The position numbers were made by a program, and so were the translations under genes. 64,000 bases of DNA from Amphiduros pacificus (lineage: Eukaryota; Annelida; Polychaeta; Phyllodocida; Hesionidae), in contig OX439011.1 of assembly GCA_949316495.1 (NCBI GenBank), positions 23,093,995-23,157,994 of the forward strand. Reading direction: 5' to 3'. The notes under the pieces were generated by a model. That model saw only the letters and a list, made by a program, of their open reading frames with translations, searched no databases and was not told the DNA's origin. This document shows positions 21,600 to 34,400 of the stretch, one piece after another. The stretch's first letter is position 1. Each line of letters opens with the position of its first letter.

Positions 21600-22940
21600 G
21601 GTAACAAAATAAAATCAATCATGCATGAAGTTAGTGGTGGACTATTGCTGCCTCCTGGTGAATTAAATGTGCAAAACCATTTTGTGATGTCTACACATCA
21701 CACATTTTGTGACGCTTTTTGCTAGTGGCCCCAACTGGTAATGGGTATGTGAAAGAATATCCATGATAAAAGATGTTTGCCCTCAAACTTCAGGCCAAAA
21801 TCGTTTACCAAGCATGTAAATAATCAACTGATGTCCAAAGTTATCAACATGTTATAGATGTAAGACATGGGTGGAGCAGCCAACTTCTCAAATCAAATCA
21901 AATCAAATGGAGCCATTCTGTTTCAATCCCTCTTCAGGTTGTCCCAATTTTGCATTTATTGATGTTTGATACATTGCTTGGTCTCATGATAACAAGCATA
22001 TTTAAAAGTCCATATGTGTATTATAACAGAGATATTTAATACAGAGATTGGAAACAAGCTGCATTATTGCTCAGGCGAACTGATCTCGTGGCGGCGTCAC
22101 GTCACCACGGTAAATATCACATGTAGCCCTTTAACAAGGACCCAGATCCGGATGCACGCACACGTGAACTGAATATGTTGAATATGTGTGATAAATGCAA
22201 AACTATTTATCGCTGATCTGCAACCATTGCATGTCGGAGTTGGATGGTGCACCGCACTGACACCTAGTGGCAGACCTGCTCTTTCCAATCTCTGCTCAAA
22301 TATCTATGATTATAAGCAGAGATATTAATGTGAAATCTTTAGAACTACCATTATACAAATTATTGTTTTTTTCTTGATGACTCACACGAAATATGTAGCA
22401 GCACCTGTGAGTAAGCGATAATTGGGCACTTTATGAAGGCAAATGTCACTAAAAATAAATGGGTTTTCTTTCCAGCTCCAACTGGAGTGAAGATAATATT
22501 ATTAGACTGGTAACCCATCCTTTTCTAAATTTCAATTGATAGGGAACCACATGTTAAGTCATCTGCAGCCAATATTCATCTGCTAGATGTAACATAAGAA
22601 AAAAGTCAGTCATTATCCAGTGAATATTTATTTCCATGACAGCCCCGGTACTGTCAATAGTCGTCTCAAAGCTGTCACGTGCCCAATGCAATCTCTGTCA
22701 AAGGTGTGGGTATTGCTTTGGGACAATGATGTCGATGGGACGCAGCACATACCCATCAGTAGATGCACAGTCCAGAGCGCCACCATCCCAAACTTGCTGC
22801 ACGAGAGTACGAATCGAATGCATCACATAATGACATGTACATAGAAATAACTGACGTATACGCACCAGCCCTCGTCATCTCTAATCACTACATACTATAT
22901 TATGCAATTGGTTACAATATAGTCTATATTACTACATATA
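21600..22940. other. 3' flank of the lipoxygenase gene, no gene recognised
   Basis: Short frames on both strands (for example 22620-22844) have no motif that I recognise. The sequence has single-copy character. Confidence 0.4.
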
Positions 22941-22946
22941 TTTATT
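22941..22946 (-). terminator. Candidate poly(A) signal AATAAA of the lipoxygenase gene
   Basis: TTTATT on the plus strand reads AATAAA on the gene strand, about 250 bases after the stop codon. This is a plausible 3' UTR length but is not proven. Confidence 0.4.
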
Positions 22947-23197
22947 ATAGAGTTGCATACCAGAGGTAATAGACATTCAATATCGCCCTCTGGTGGATTT
23001 TTAAATGGAATCTGCAACAAGGTGACGCATATGAAAAGCATTCTCGGGCCAAATAAGAGTTCACATCATTGCATAAGATGCTATCCTACTGAATCATGTC
23101 AATGAGGAACACACACCCCACTATATAGTGCCGTTGTAACGTGCAAAATATCTGATTCATTTTTGATTATAAATCAAAAATTTCATCACGCTCAACT

Positions 23198-23312
23198 CTA
23201 TATACTGATTGCATTGGGTATTTCACTTGGTATAAGCACCGTATAGGGAAAACATCTTCTGAGATTGTTTTCATCAATTTGCTGTTCAATCTTTTGAAGA
23301 TTTGCACGGAAT
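23198..23312 (-). CDS. ALOX5-like: Lipoxygenase terminal exon m, 115 bp
   Basis: Acceptor TTATGTTTCAG, then 1 + 37 codons and TAG at 23198. Encodes [16 protein letters not shown] and [16 protein letters not shown]. The C-terminal Ile carboxylate is the fifth Fe ligand of lipoxygenases. Confidence 0.96.
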
Positions 23313-25749
23313 CTGAAACATAAGAACATTCAGGATTGATGCTCAGTCAGAAATAGATAGATGAAATAGGTCTGCTAATCTCGACTTGTTGCTGACAGAT
23401 GCATCTGAAAGATGATTTTTCTATCAGTTATTTTTTCACATTTTTTAATCGGAATCCAAAAATTAACCAAACATATATATGCTTCTTTGCATCAATGTGT
23501 GAAGAATGCCTCTTTTGGGATTGTTGGGAGCATTCATCACAAGCATACTCTGTTTAGATATATTAACGTTTTAAGGGCCTGCAGGAAGCATTCATTGAAA
23601 TCATACACCACTTAGATATATCAATATAGGACACTTGCCTGTTGAGGGCCTGCAGGGAGCATTCATTGCAATCATACACCACTTAGATATATCAATATAG
23701 GACACTTGCCTGTTGAGGGCCTGCAGGGAGCATTCATCGTAGGCATACTGGACTTCAAAGTCTCCCAAAGGTTTAGTTCCTCGGTCGCTCAGAATGCGTG
23801 TAATAGTCATGATATCTAGTGTTGTCTCTTTATTGGGCAAAGTTTTCACGATATCAGACTCGGTTTTTTCACTCTGAAATGTTGAAGAATATAAATTCAA
23901 AATAAGAAAAAACAATACTTTGTTTGTTTTGTTTGTTTGTTTGTTTATTTTGGGTTTTACATCACTTTCAACATTATTTCAGTCATTTTGTGAGGAGACC
24001 TACTTGTAGCAGATATAGTGCTGCCTCACTGAATTGTCATGTCGCAGGTCCTTGACATGACAACTCACCCGGTCACAGATTTACAAGGACAACGGGTTAA
24101 CCCTTTGGCACTTGCCTCAGCTAATGGGTGAAATTGTATCATGAATTGATACTATTGCAAATTAATGTTGAATTTCCATTGATATATATGTACTGTAATC
24201 AATGAATTTAAAACCAGGTGTTGTTTTTGTGGAAAACGTTTGTTTGAAGTGAGTGGTTAAAAATATCATACCATCTTTGGACAATGGCAAAAAGTGAGAA
24301 TTACATGTAATGTCATTAATAACTCAGGATCGCATAAACTTTATATGAAATTATTAAAAAAAATATACTTGATTCCATTCCAAATTTGACATTGGAAAGT
24401 CAACAATAATTAACTATAAAAGACAACAGAAACGTGAAAAATATAATAAAATTAACTGATTTTTTTTTGTACTTTAATGGTTATTTGATACAGAAATAAT
24501 GGGTTAAATGTGATATTTCCTACTTTGTCTCTGGGTGGTTCTCCGTGCATTATTGCTGGGTATGCTGGTGGGAAGGCGTAATCATCATATTGTTTGAAAT
24601 TTACTGAAGCATGACCGACGCTACATGTGTAGATTATAGAGGTCACCACCAGTATTATTTCATCAACATCATGAAACCGATGAGGTAAACCCTGAAAATC
24701 ACATTTTATCAAATTTGAATATTATGATAAGATCATCCAATGGTAGGTCATTACAATCAAAAAATCATTTATCATTGTGAATGTGGAGTAAATGGTAAGT
24801 AAATGATAAGCTGGTCAATAAAGTCAGTACAACACTTCACCCTTAACCCCTAACGGACGGGAAGGACGGCAACGCCCACCACCGGTAACGGACAGGAGGG
24901 ACGTTGACGTCCCCATTGTTCTGACTTGATGACGTCCTTTGTAACATTCTGAAGGGCTGCAACTTGTTAAAATGTAATCATGATAATGACGTCAGACTGC
25001 CTTAATCATGAACATTTGACCCCAGCAATTCATTAAGCATATCTAATGACCATGGTTATACATTTCATTAGTTTAGTATGCAGATATACTAGTCCAAAAA
25101 AACAAATCGGTTAGTCCTGCCAATCAACAAAATTAAGATAGCCTAGTCCCTTCGGGGTTAAATACAATCAAACAGGTAAATTTATTTTTAAATGATAAAA
25201 TCAAAGCAGCATCAACTGTGTCAAATAAATCTTTTAAAGTTTTAGCCTCAAAATATTGATCTATATTATTATCAAACTCAACACAGACACGAATGATATG
25301 TGGACTGTCAGGGGGTTTGACAGAAAACAAATTTGTGTTAATGCTGCTATTTCACGTATTTCCGGGCACGGCATACGGGAACCTGTGAGGTTGTTTGCTG
25401 TCCAATTATGGACATGTTATTAGTGTCTAGTATGTCCTTATTCTCCTGTAGCCTCGTTTGGGCTCGGTGGTTGGTTAGACATTAATAACATGTCCATATA
25501 TGGAGAGTAAACCACCTCGCAGGTGCCCGTATGCCGTGCCCGGAATTCCGGTCACACGTCACTGGAACTTGTGGTTGTTGTTTAGGGTTTCCCTGTTCTA
25601 TATTTATGTCAATCAATCAGAGCAATCCCCTCCAAACAGCGATGATGACCTGAGTAGAATTTCGACTAAATGAGGAGGACCTTTTTATTGTGGGAGGTAT
25701 ATAAACAGCCAATAAGGCTTACCTGCATGCAGCATATAAACCTTGTATT

Positions 25750-25801
<52 letters not shown>

Positions 25802-28425
25802 TCACTTTCAACATTATTTCAGTCATTTCGTGATGAGACCTACTTGTAACAGGTATAGTGCTGCCTCACTGAATTGTCATGTCGCAGGTCCTTGACAAGA
25901 CAACCCTTCCAGTCACAGATTTACAAGGACAAAGGGTTAACCCTTTAGGCACAGGCCTCAGCTCATGTGGGAAATTGTATCATGAGTTCAACCCCGGCAC
26001 GATCGGGGTTCGAACCCACGACCTTTGGATCACCACAGAGGAACTGGTGCTAATAAGCTGGAGCTCTAACCAACTGCGCCACGGCCCGTGGCCTGTATGA
26101 CGATGCAAGGCTTACCTTCATATTACATCCATTGTACTCCACTGGAGCGGATAGTTCATTTATCCAGGCCTGCAGTTCCTCGTCATTTTCCACACTATTA
26201 CGATTATCATTTTCATCACCGTTACCTAGAAATGAGAACATTTAAATATGACCATTTTTTAAAATTTTTTTAACACAATAGAGGTTTTATGTTTTGTTTT
26301 TTCATTGTTTGTTTGTTTGGAGTTTTACATCACTTTCAACACAATAGAGGTTTTATGTTTTGTTTTTTGATTGTTTGTTTGTTAGGAGTTTTACTGTAAC
26401 ATCACTTTTCAACAATATTTCAGTCAGGAGTGACTACAGTAAGGATAGCTAAATCAATGACTCAGCACGACCCATGACGTTTGGATCATCGCAGAGGCAC
26501 TGGTGCTAATAAATCGGTGGTCTAACCAACGTGAAAAGTGCCAAAAAGGTTGTCAATTCAAATAATAGATTATACTTTTATTTATTTTGAAATATATTTT
26601 GAAATAAGTCATACTGAATATAGACCAAGTGGAAGTGTATCATCTAGAGATAAATAAAATATCTGTGTGAGTATACTTCGTCTGATAGGCTACAAATATG
26701 GACACAGAAGGAAACTGTAATACTCTGCATGGCGAGGTAGAGTCATATATTACCTCTGCCACAATTGGCATGACATTGTCTCAACCTATTCCGCAAGGTC
26801 GATTGCATAATACACCTTGACACAGGTCAGATCGACAAAGAGTAGCTTGCTTGCAAAGGTAAAGAGGAAAGAGGGCAAAACGGAAATGCACTCACAATGC
26901 CCGCCCATTTTCAAACCAAAGCAAACTGTCACATCCACACACAACACTTGTTGATTGTTGCTTGCACGTGTTGGGACTAATCGGTAATAATGGATGAGAA
27001 CAGCATGGGAATACTGCTGCAGGAATGTGTTGAGGGGAGTATAATTCAGTTAACAGTGAGGGCATCTGCTGTACTCACTTTCTAACCAAACCAATGACCA
27101 ATTGGCTTGTACTCGCACAAACATCAGTTGCACTCACTTTCTAACAGTAACAAACGTGTGTGAACCTATTCACTTTTCACAGCTCATTATTCAGATTTCT
27201 TTTTTGAGAATCGATAGATGAGGTTGTCAACATGTGATAGCAATATTGCCACTCATTGGATATAATGTGCTGATAATGTTATTTTTCAGGATTTTCATTA
27301 ATATAAAGTGCCACAAAATACATCCCAGTGACAGGTCCAGAACAATATAGCAAATATGACATGTTGACAACCTCAACTTTGAAAAAAACATCTGAATAAT
27401 GAACTGTAAAAGGTGAATAAGTAAAGTTGACTGAGTTATACTTGCACATGTATTTGTTGTTGTTGTCACTTTTTCGCCAAAACAAGGACACTGATTGGCT
27501 CTGTTAGTTCATGTGACTAAATATTTTACTAAAATAATCTTGTTATGGGCGTGACCTCTAAGTACTCACTGATTGTGGTCAATACTTGCAGAGCCATGTA
27601 TAAATCCTGGATCTGCTGTGAAGAGTAAAACTGTAAAAGCCCAACAGAATTTTCAATTCCGATTTTTCAATTCCGATTTTTCAATTCTGATTTTTCAATT
27701 CTGATTTTTCAATTCTGATTTTTCAATTCTGATTTTTCAATTCTAATTTTTCAATTCTAATTTTTCAATTCTGATTTTTCGATTCTGCTTGACTGCACTG
27801 ATGCTTCTTGTTGTAACAATTCATAAATCTTGAACATATTCCTGTAAACATCACTGGGTCTTTTATACAGTTCATCAGATCATTTTCTTTGTTCCAAAAC
27901 AATGTAATTTCACACTTTTGATGTGCAGTCACTCTGTTATGTTACATTGGCTGTCATTTTGAAAGTGAGTGAAATCAACATTGGCAAAGCATGTGTTAAC
28001 TCACTGTGCATAACATGGAGACCAAAGCTGACAACAAGATTTAATCATGGCTTTGAATACGTTCGTCATTAGTCAAACCTTGAAATGTGTTTTTGTCATT
28101 ATAGTCTTAAAGAAATTAAAGAATAGGAAACATATGAAGTTGCACTGACTGTAAGTAGGTTGTAGTATGTCTGTCACGTATTCCAGTATTGCTTGGTAGA
28201 TGAGGTTAGCGTCATCTCTGTATGGGTAGTAGGGTAACACTGCAGGATCTGCCACCTGGTGGAGAAATGTAAAGAAATGTAATATAAAACTCTGTAGGGT
28301 GGCAAGTGCATTTAAACAGAAGTTATGATTTTGTGCTAAATCAAAATATTGTTCTTCCAATCAGGAATCTGAAAAGCTGAGATAGTACCGTAGTTTTGTG
28401 ACCAATGCAGTGTCAAATCTCTATC

Positions 28426-28467
<42 letters not shown>

Positions 28468-31400
28468 GATTTATATAGCGCTATTTCAGACCAGGTCTGC
28501 TCATGGCGCTTCTGAAGGTCTGCTCATGGCGCTTCTGAAGGTAATGTTCTCTATATAAATGAGTTTTTAAATGCTTTTTAAAACATTCAATAGTCTTACA
28601 ATTTTTCACTTCCAGGGGCAGGGCATTCCAGGTTATTGGCGCATATGCAGCAAAAGCCCTATCCCCATAAGTTTTTGAGTTAGTTTTGGGAATTATATAT
28701 TCATTCTTTGCATTAGATCTTAGATTTTTCTCTCCATTTTTTTGTTTTAATAATTTAGTTAGATAACCAGGGGCAAAGCCATTTTGTATCTTCCATGTTA
28801 GCAAGGCAATCTTGAAGTCGATTCTAGCATCAACTGGCAGCCAGTGCAGATCCATCAGTTTTTGTGTAATATGATCCCTTTTCTTTAGTTTTCCCACAAC
28901 CCTAGCTGCTGCATTTTGAAGTTTTTGAATTTAAGCCAGTTCACATTTAGGCATTCCCGCCAGTAGAGAATTACCATAATCCAGTGTAGAAGTGATAAAT
29001 GCATGTGCCAGCGTGTTTGAAGTTTTCTCATCAATACATCCTCTTTTTCTAGCGAGATTTCTGACATGATAAAAACCATTCTTACATATTTTTTTAATTT
29101 GTTCCTTCATAGATAGTTCTTGATCTAGGATTATGCCTAGATTCCTAACTTTGCTTGATCTAGGAATTTCAGATGATCCGACTGTAATTTTTCCAGGTAT
29201 ATTTATACTTTTAATGTCAGTATTTTTTCCACAAACAAGCATTTCTGTTTTTCCATCATTAATCTTCATTTTGTTTTCCAGCAGGAAAGTTCTTATTTTA
29301 CTTATACATTCTTCTATTTCTTTTGTAGATTGTTTCATTCCAACAGTGGATTTTGGATCCAGGGAGATGTAAATCTGGATTTGACTTTGATAAAATTTGA
29401 TTTTCATAAAAACAGTTCTTTATGCATACACATATATATTTTTTACATCGATCCTCAGCATCCACTTACAATAGTACTTACATTTTTACATAAACATTAG
29501 TTCCATTAGTTAACTTTTGACATCTTCTTTCATTTAAACCAGAATTTTATGTGAAATTTTTCACTCCCCCCAGACACCCTCATTCGAAAAACTTTCTCTT
29601 CCTTGACGCAACATCATGGGAGAATCTGCATGAATCCCCAAATTTACATGAACCTTCCTGTGAAAAGTTATGAGACAGAGTGTTTTTACCAGTTGTAGAG
29701 TTTGACTCTGACATTTCAGACTCAATTGCCATGAGGGCTGAATACATAGATTCCGGTTCCCCCATGATCATAATCCCCTGAGAGTTGATCAATTGATCAC
29801 TAGAGGCGCTGGCAGTTGTCCAAGAAATTTTTTAAAGTTTGGCAGAAGTTTCCCTTTGCATTTTTCTGATAGTGATGCCTTTCTCCCCAATAATTCTTCC
29901 CATTTTTACCCTCAGCCCCTGATGTAATCAGGCTGAGGGTATTGCAGTACTCCTGGCGTGGGTATGTATGTATGTATGTCTGTATGTATGTCTGTAGCGA
30001 ACATCCTTGTCATCGCGATAACTCAAGAACAAATGATGGCAGCTTCATGAAACTTGACACACATATGCATCTGGTGAAAACCTCGGACGAATTCGATGGA
30101 CGGCGACCTTGACCTATTTTACAAGGTCACAGGGACAATTATGTGAAATCCCAAGAATCACAATAACTCAAGAACGAATGATGGCAGCTTTATGAGATTT
30201 GACACACATAAGCATCTGGTGAAGCCCTCAGAATTTTTTCTATGAAACATGACCTTCACCTTCTTTTCAAGGTCACAGGGACAATTATGTGAAATCATCT
30301 TGTCATCGCGATAACTCGAGAACAAATGATGGCAGCTCCGTGAAACTTGACACATATAAGCATCTGGTGAAAACCTCGGACGAGTTCGATGGACGGTGAC
30401 CTTGACCTATTTTTCAAGGTCACAGGGACAATTATGTGAAATCCCAAGAATCACATAACTCAAGAACAAATGATGGCAGCTTTATGAGATTTGACACCCA
30501 TAAGCATCTGGTGAAGACCTCAGAATTGTATCTATAAAAAATAACCTTCACCTACTTTTCAAGGTCACATGGACAATTATTTGAAATCATCCTTTCATCG
30601 CGATAGTACGAGAACAAATGATGGCAGCTTCGTGAAACTTGACACATATAAGCATCTGGTGAAAACCTCGGACGAGTTCGATGGACGGTGACCTTGACCT
30701 ATTTTTCAAGGTCACAGGGACAATTATGTGTAATCCCAAGAATCGCAAGAACGAATGATGGCAGCTTTATGAGATTTGACACACACAAGCATCTGGTGAA
30801 GACCTCAGACTTCTCTTGATGGAACATGACCTTCACCTACTTTTCAAGGTCACAGGGACAATAATGTGAAATCATCCTTGTCATCGTGATAACTCAAGAA
30901 CAAATGATGGCAGCTTCATGAAACTTTACACGCATAAGCATCTGTTGAAAACCTCAGACTAGTTCGATGGACGGCGACCTTGACCTATATTTCAAGGTCA
31001 CAGGGACAAATATGTGAAATCCCAAGAATCGCAATAACTCAAGAACGAATGATGGCAGCTTTATGAGATTTGACACACACAAGCATCTGGTGAAGACCTC
31101 AGACTTCTCATGGTGGACCATGACCTTCACCTACTTTTCAAGGTCACAGGGACAATTATGTGAAATCATCCTTGTCATCGCGATAACTTGAGAACAAATG
31201 ATGGCAGCTTCATGAAACTTGACACACATAAGCATCTGATGAAAACCTCAGACATTTTTGTATGGAACATGACCTTCACCTACTTTTCAAGGTCACAGTT
31301 ACAATTATGTGAAATCCCTATCATTGCAATAACTCGAGAACGAATGTTGGCAGCTTTATGAGACTTGACACACATAAGCATCTGGTGAAGACCTCAGACT

Positions 31401-34400
31401 TCTCTTGATGGAACATGACCTTTACCTACTTTTCAAGGTCACAGGGACAATCATGTCAAATCCACGTCATTGCAATAACTTAAGAACAAATAATGGCAGC
31501 TTCATGAAAATTGACACACATAAGCATCTTGGAAGTCTTCACATGAGTTTGATGGACGGTGACCTTAACCTGCTTTTCAAGGTCACCTGCCCATCTCAAT
31601 AATTCTAGAGTAAATGATGACAGTTTCATGATACTTGACACACCTAAGCTATCAAAGGAAGTAGATTTTATGGGTTTTTTTTACCCCTGCATCAATTTGC
31701 CTTGGTGCAGTGACGTTTTGTTCACAAATATTGTGTGGAGCGAATGTTGTGCAATGAGTTACCAGGGCTGAGGGTTGATGCATCTCTGATGCCTATGTTT
31801 TCAGATGGTACTACTTTGACTAGATTGACATCGGGTTGATCAAGGGCTACTACCAAGTTTCCAACGGTTTCGCACGCCTCACTATCCCTATCACTAGGAC
31901 AACACTGAGGAAATCATTCAACGGTTTCGCACGCCTCACTATCCCTATCACTAGGACAACACTGAGGAAATCATCCAGCGGTTTCGCACGCCTCACTATC
32001 CCTATCACTAGGACAACACTGAGGAAATCATCCAACGGTTTCGCACGCCTCACTATCCCTATCACTAGGAAAACACTGAGGAAATCATCCAACTTAACAT
32101 TAGGGTCAATATCAATATTTTTTTAAACATACATCAGAAATTTTCCAATCCCTTTCTCAGTGAAATAGTGAGTATCATCAATAAGGGTATTGGACCTAGG
32201 GGAATCCCTGTAAATCAGCTTCATATCACACACTTTGATTCTGTCGCCTTTAAGGTCCCTAATTCCCCTATTGAACAAAGGATGTTTACCCGTCTTGTCC
32301 CCACCAGGGGGGGTGGTACACACATATAGATTACCCTTGGTTAAATCAACTAAGCTTTGTACTAAGCTTTTCAAGCAGTTAAAAACCTCAGTCGTTGATT
32401 TGCCAGTATTTAGGTTCTAGGCACCAAGTATTATTATAATAGCGTGGAAACCTCTAAGTCTCTGTAATGTACTAGGTTCTCTGATGCTCTCAGTCAGGAA
32501 AAATAGTGACGTGTTTGGCTTGGCAGGGAGCCATGTATATTTAGAATTTCCTGCATGCTTTACAATATTTTCACCAATTTTTAGATAAGCCAGAACTAGA
32601 ATTTTAGGTCTTTTTTCAGTGATAGGAGAAAGACTATTTCCTGTTTCACTCGCTAATGCCAGATTTGCTCTTTCCTCATCCTCTAACTTCACCTGTAATA
32701 GCGCAAGTTTTTGATCTTTAATATCAATATCATTTTGCAATTCCCTAATCTTAATTTTTGATAGAGCAATATCACCAATACTTTTATCTAATTGCCTAGA
32801 CAGTTCATTGTTCTTGTTCATGAGCTCATCATTTTCTTGCTTGTACTTGTCAGCAGGACGTTCTTTCTTGGCTCTGGTGCTTACACCCGTCTTCGGTGGC
32901 CCATCGTCTTTACAAATATACAATGTGGATAGTTCTGTTCTGTGCCATACAATCTTTCCATTCAGAGTTTCAAATCTTATCCTATCCTGACATTACTCAA
33001 TATTTCTGCCCAAATCATATTTCACAAAATCTGAAGGATCGATCCAGTTGAGGGAATCATAGAAGTGAATAGTGTCCCACAGAATACTATTTCAATCCTG
33101 TGCTCAGTTGGGTGTGACAATTCCTTATTGTTCTCTTCAAAATATATGAGGAATTAAATACCAGGGGAGTGCAAAATTATTCCTGGTCTAAGAATTATTG
33201 ACAGAAATCGTTTACATATATTCATGACATGTGCCATTACTATATCCGCTTCGTTTATCTTCCAAGGCTCTATGAAACAAATGAATAAATGACTCTTTGA
33301 ACAGTCTATGATAGCTATTCTATTCACATTCAATGGTGTTTTACATTTTGTCTGGATGGTAAGAAACATGTGTATATTGTTTATAAAGCCCCCGGGCAAG
33401 TTTTACAGTTTTCATGCCTGTAATATATGTAAGGTCAATTTTTTTTTTCAAATCTCTAACCCTTCAACATAATGGTACTTATATTGTTCAGTAGACCAAG
33501 AAAATATCAATAAAATTGTTCAAACAGATGTAAATTTCAAAACATCTGACATGAACCGTCCACTCCCACCTTATATATGCTACAGTGTATACTTCTGCTA
33601 CTTAAATTCTATACATTCAAATTTGAATTTGGAAGTTGATTTCAGACTTTAGCCTTAAGCTTACTAGCTCAGGAAAAATAAACTGAGGTGCTGACCATGA
33701 CATGACCATGAACCTATATTAATTTCGTAAAAAAAACAACATGCACATACATTGGGGTGGGGGAACCTAGAGTTAGAGTGAGATAACCTAGCGTGAGGGG
33801 ACCTAGGTTAAGGGAACCTAGGTTAAGGGAACCTTGAGTGAGAGAACCTAGAGTGAGGGAACCAAGAGTGAGGGAACATTGAGTGAGGGAACATTGAGTG
33901 AGGGAACATTGAGTGAGGGAACATTGAGTGAGGGAACCTAGAGTGAGTGAGCCTAGTGAGGGAAGATTGAGTGAGGGAACATCTAGTAAGGGAAGATTGA
34001 GTGAGGGAACCTAGAATGAGGGAACCTAGTGTGATGGAACTACAAGTGAAGAAATCAGAAAAAAATAAACAGAGATGCTGACCATGACATGACCATGAAC
34101 CTTTATCAATCAATTTCGTTAAAAAACAAAAAAACACACACATGCACATACAAATGGGGTGGGGGAACCTAATGTATGAAAACTTAGGGTGAGAGTGAGG
34201 GAATTTCGAGTGAGTGAACCAAGGGTGAGGGAACCTTGAGTGAGGAAACCTAGAGTGAAGGAACCTAGAGTGAGAAAACCTAGAGTGAGGGAACCTATGG
34301 TGAGGAACCTAGAGTGAGGGAACCTAGAGTGAGGGAACCTTGAGTGAGGGAACATTGAGTGAGGGAACCTTGATTGAGGGAACATTGAGTGAGGGAACCT

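Noticed and set aside
21890-22290. Possible small genes in the 3' flank of the lipoxygenase
   Set aside because: Short frames only, with no recognisable motif, splice pair or codon regularity.
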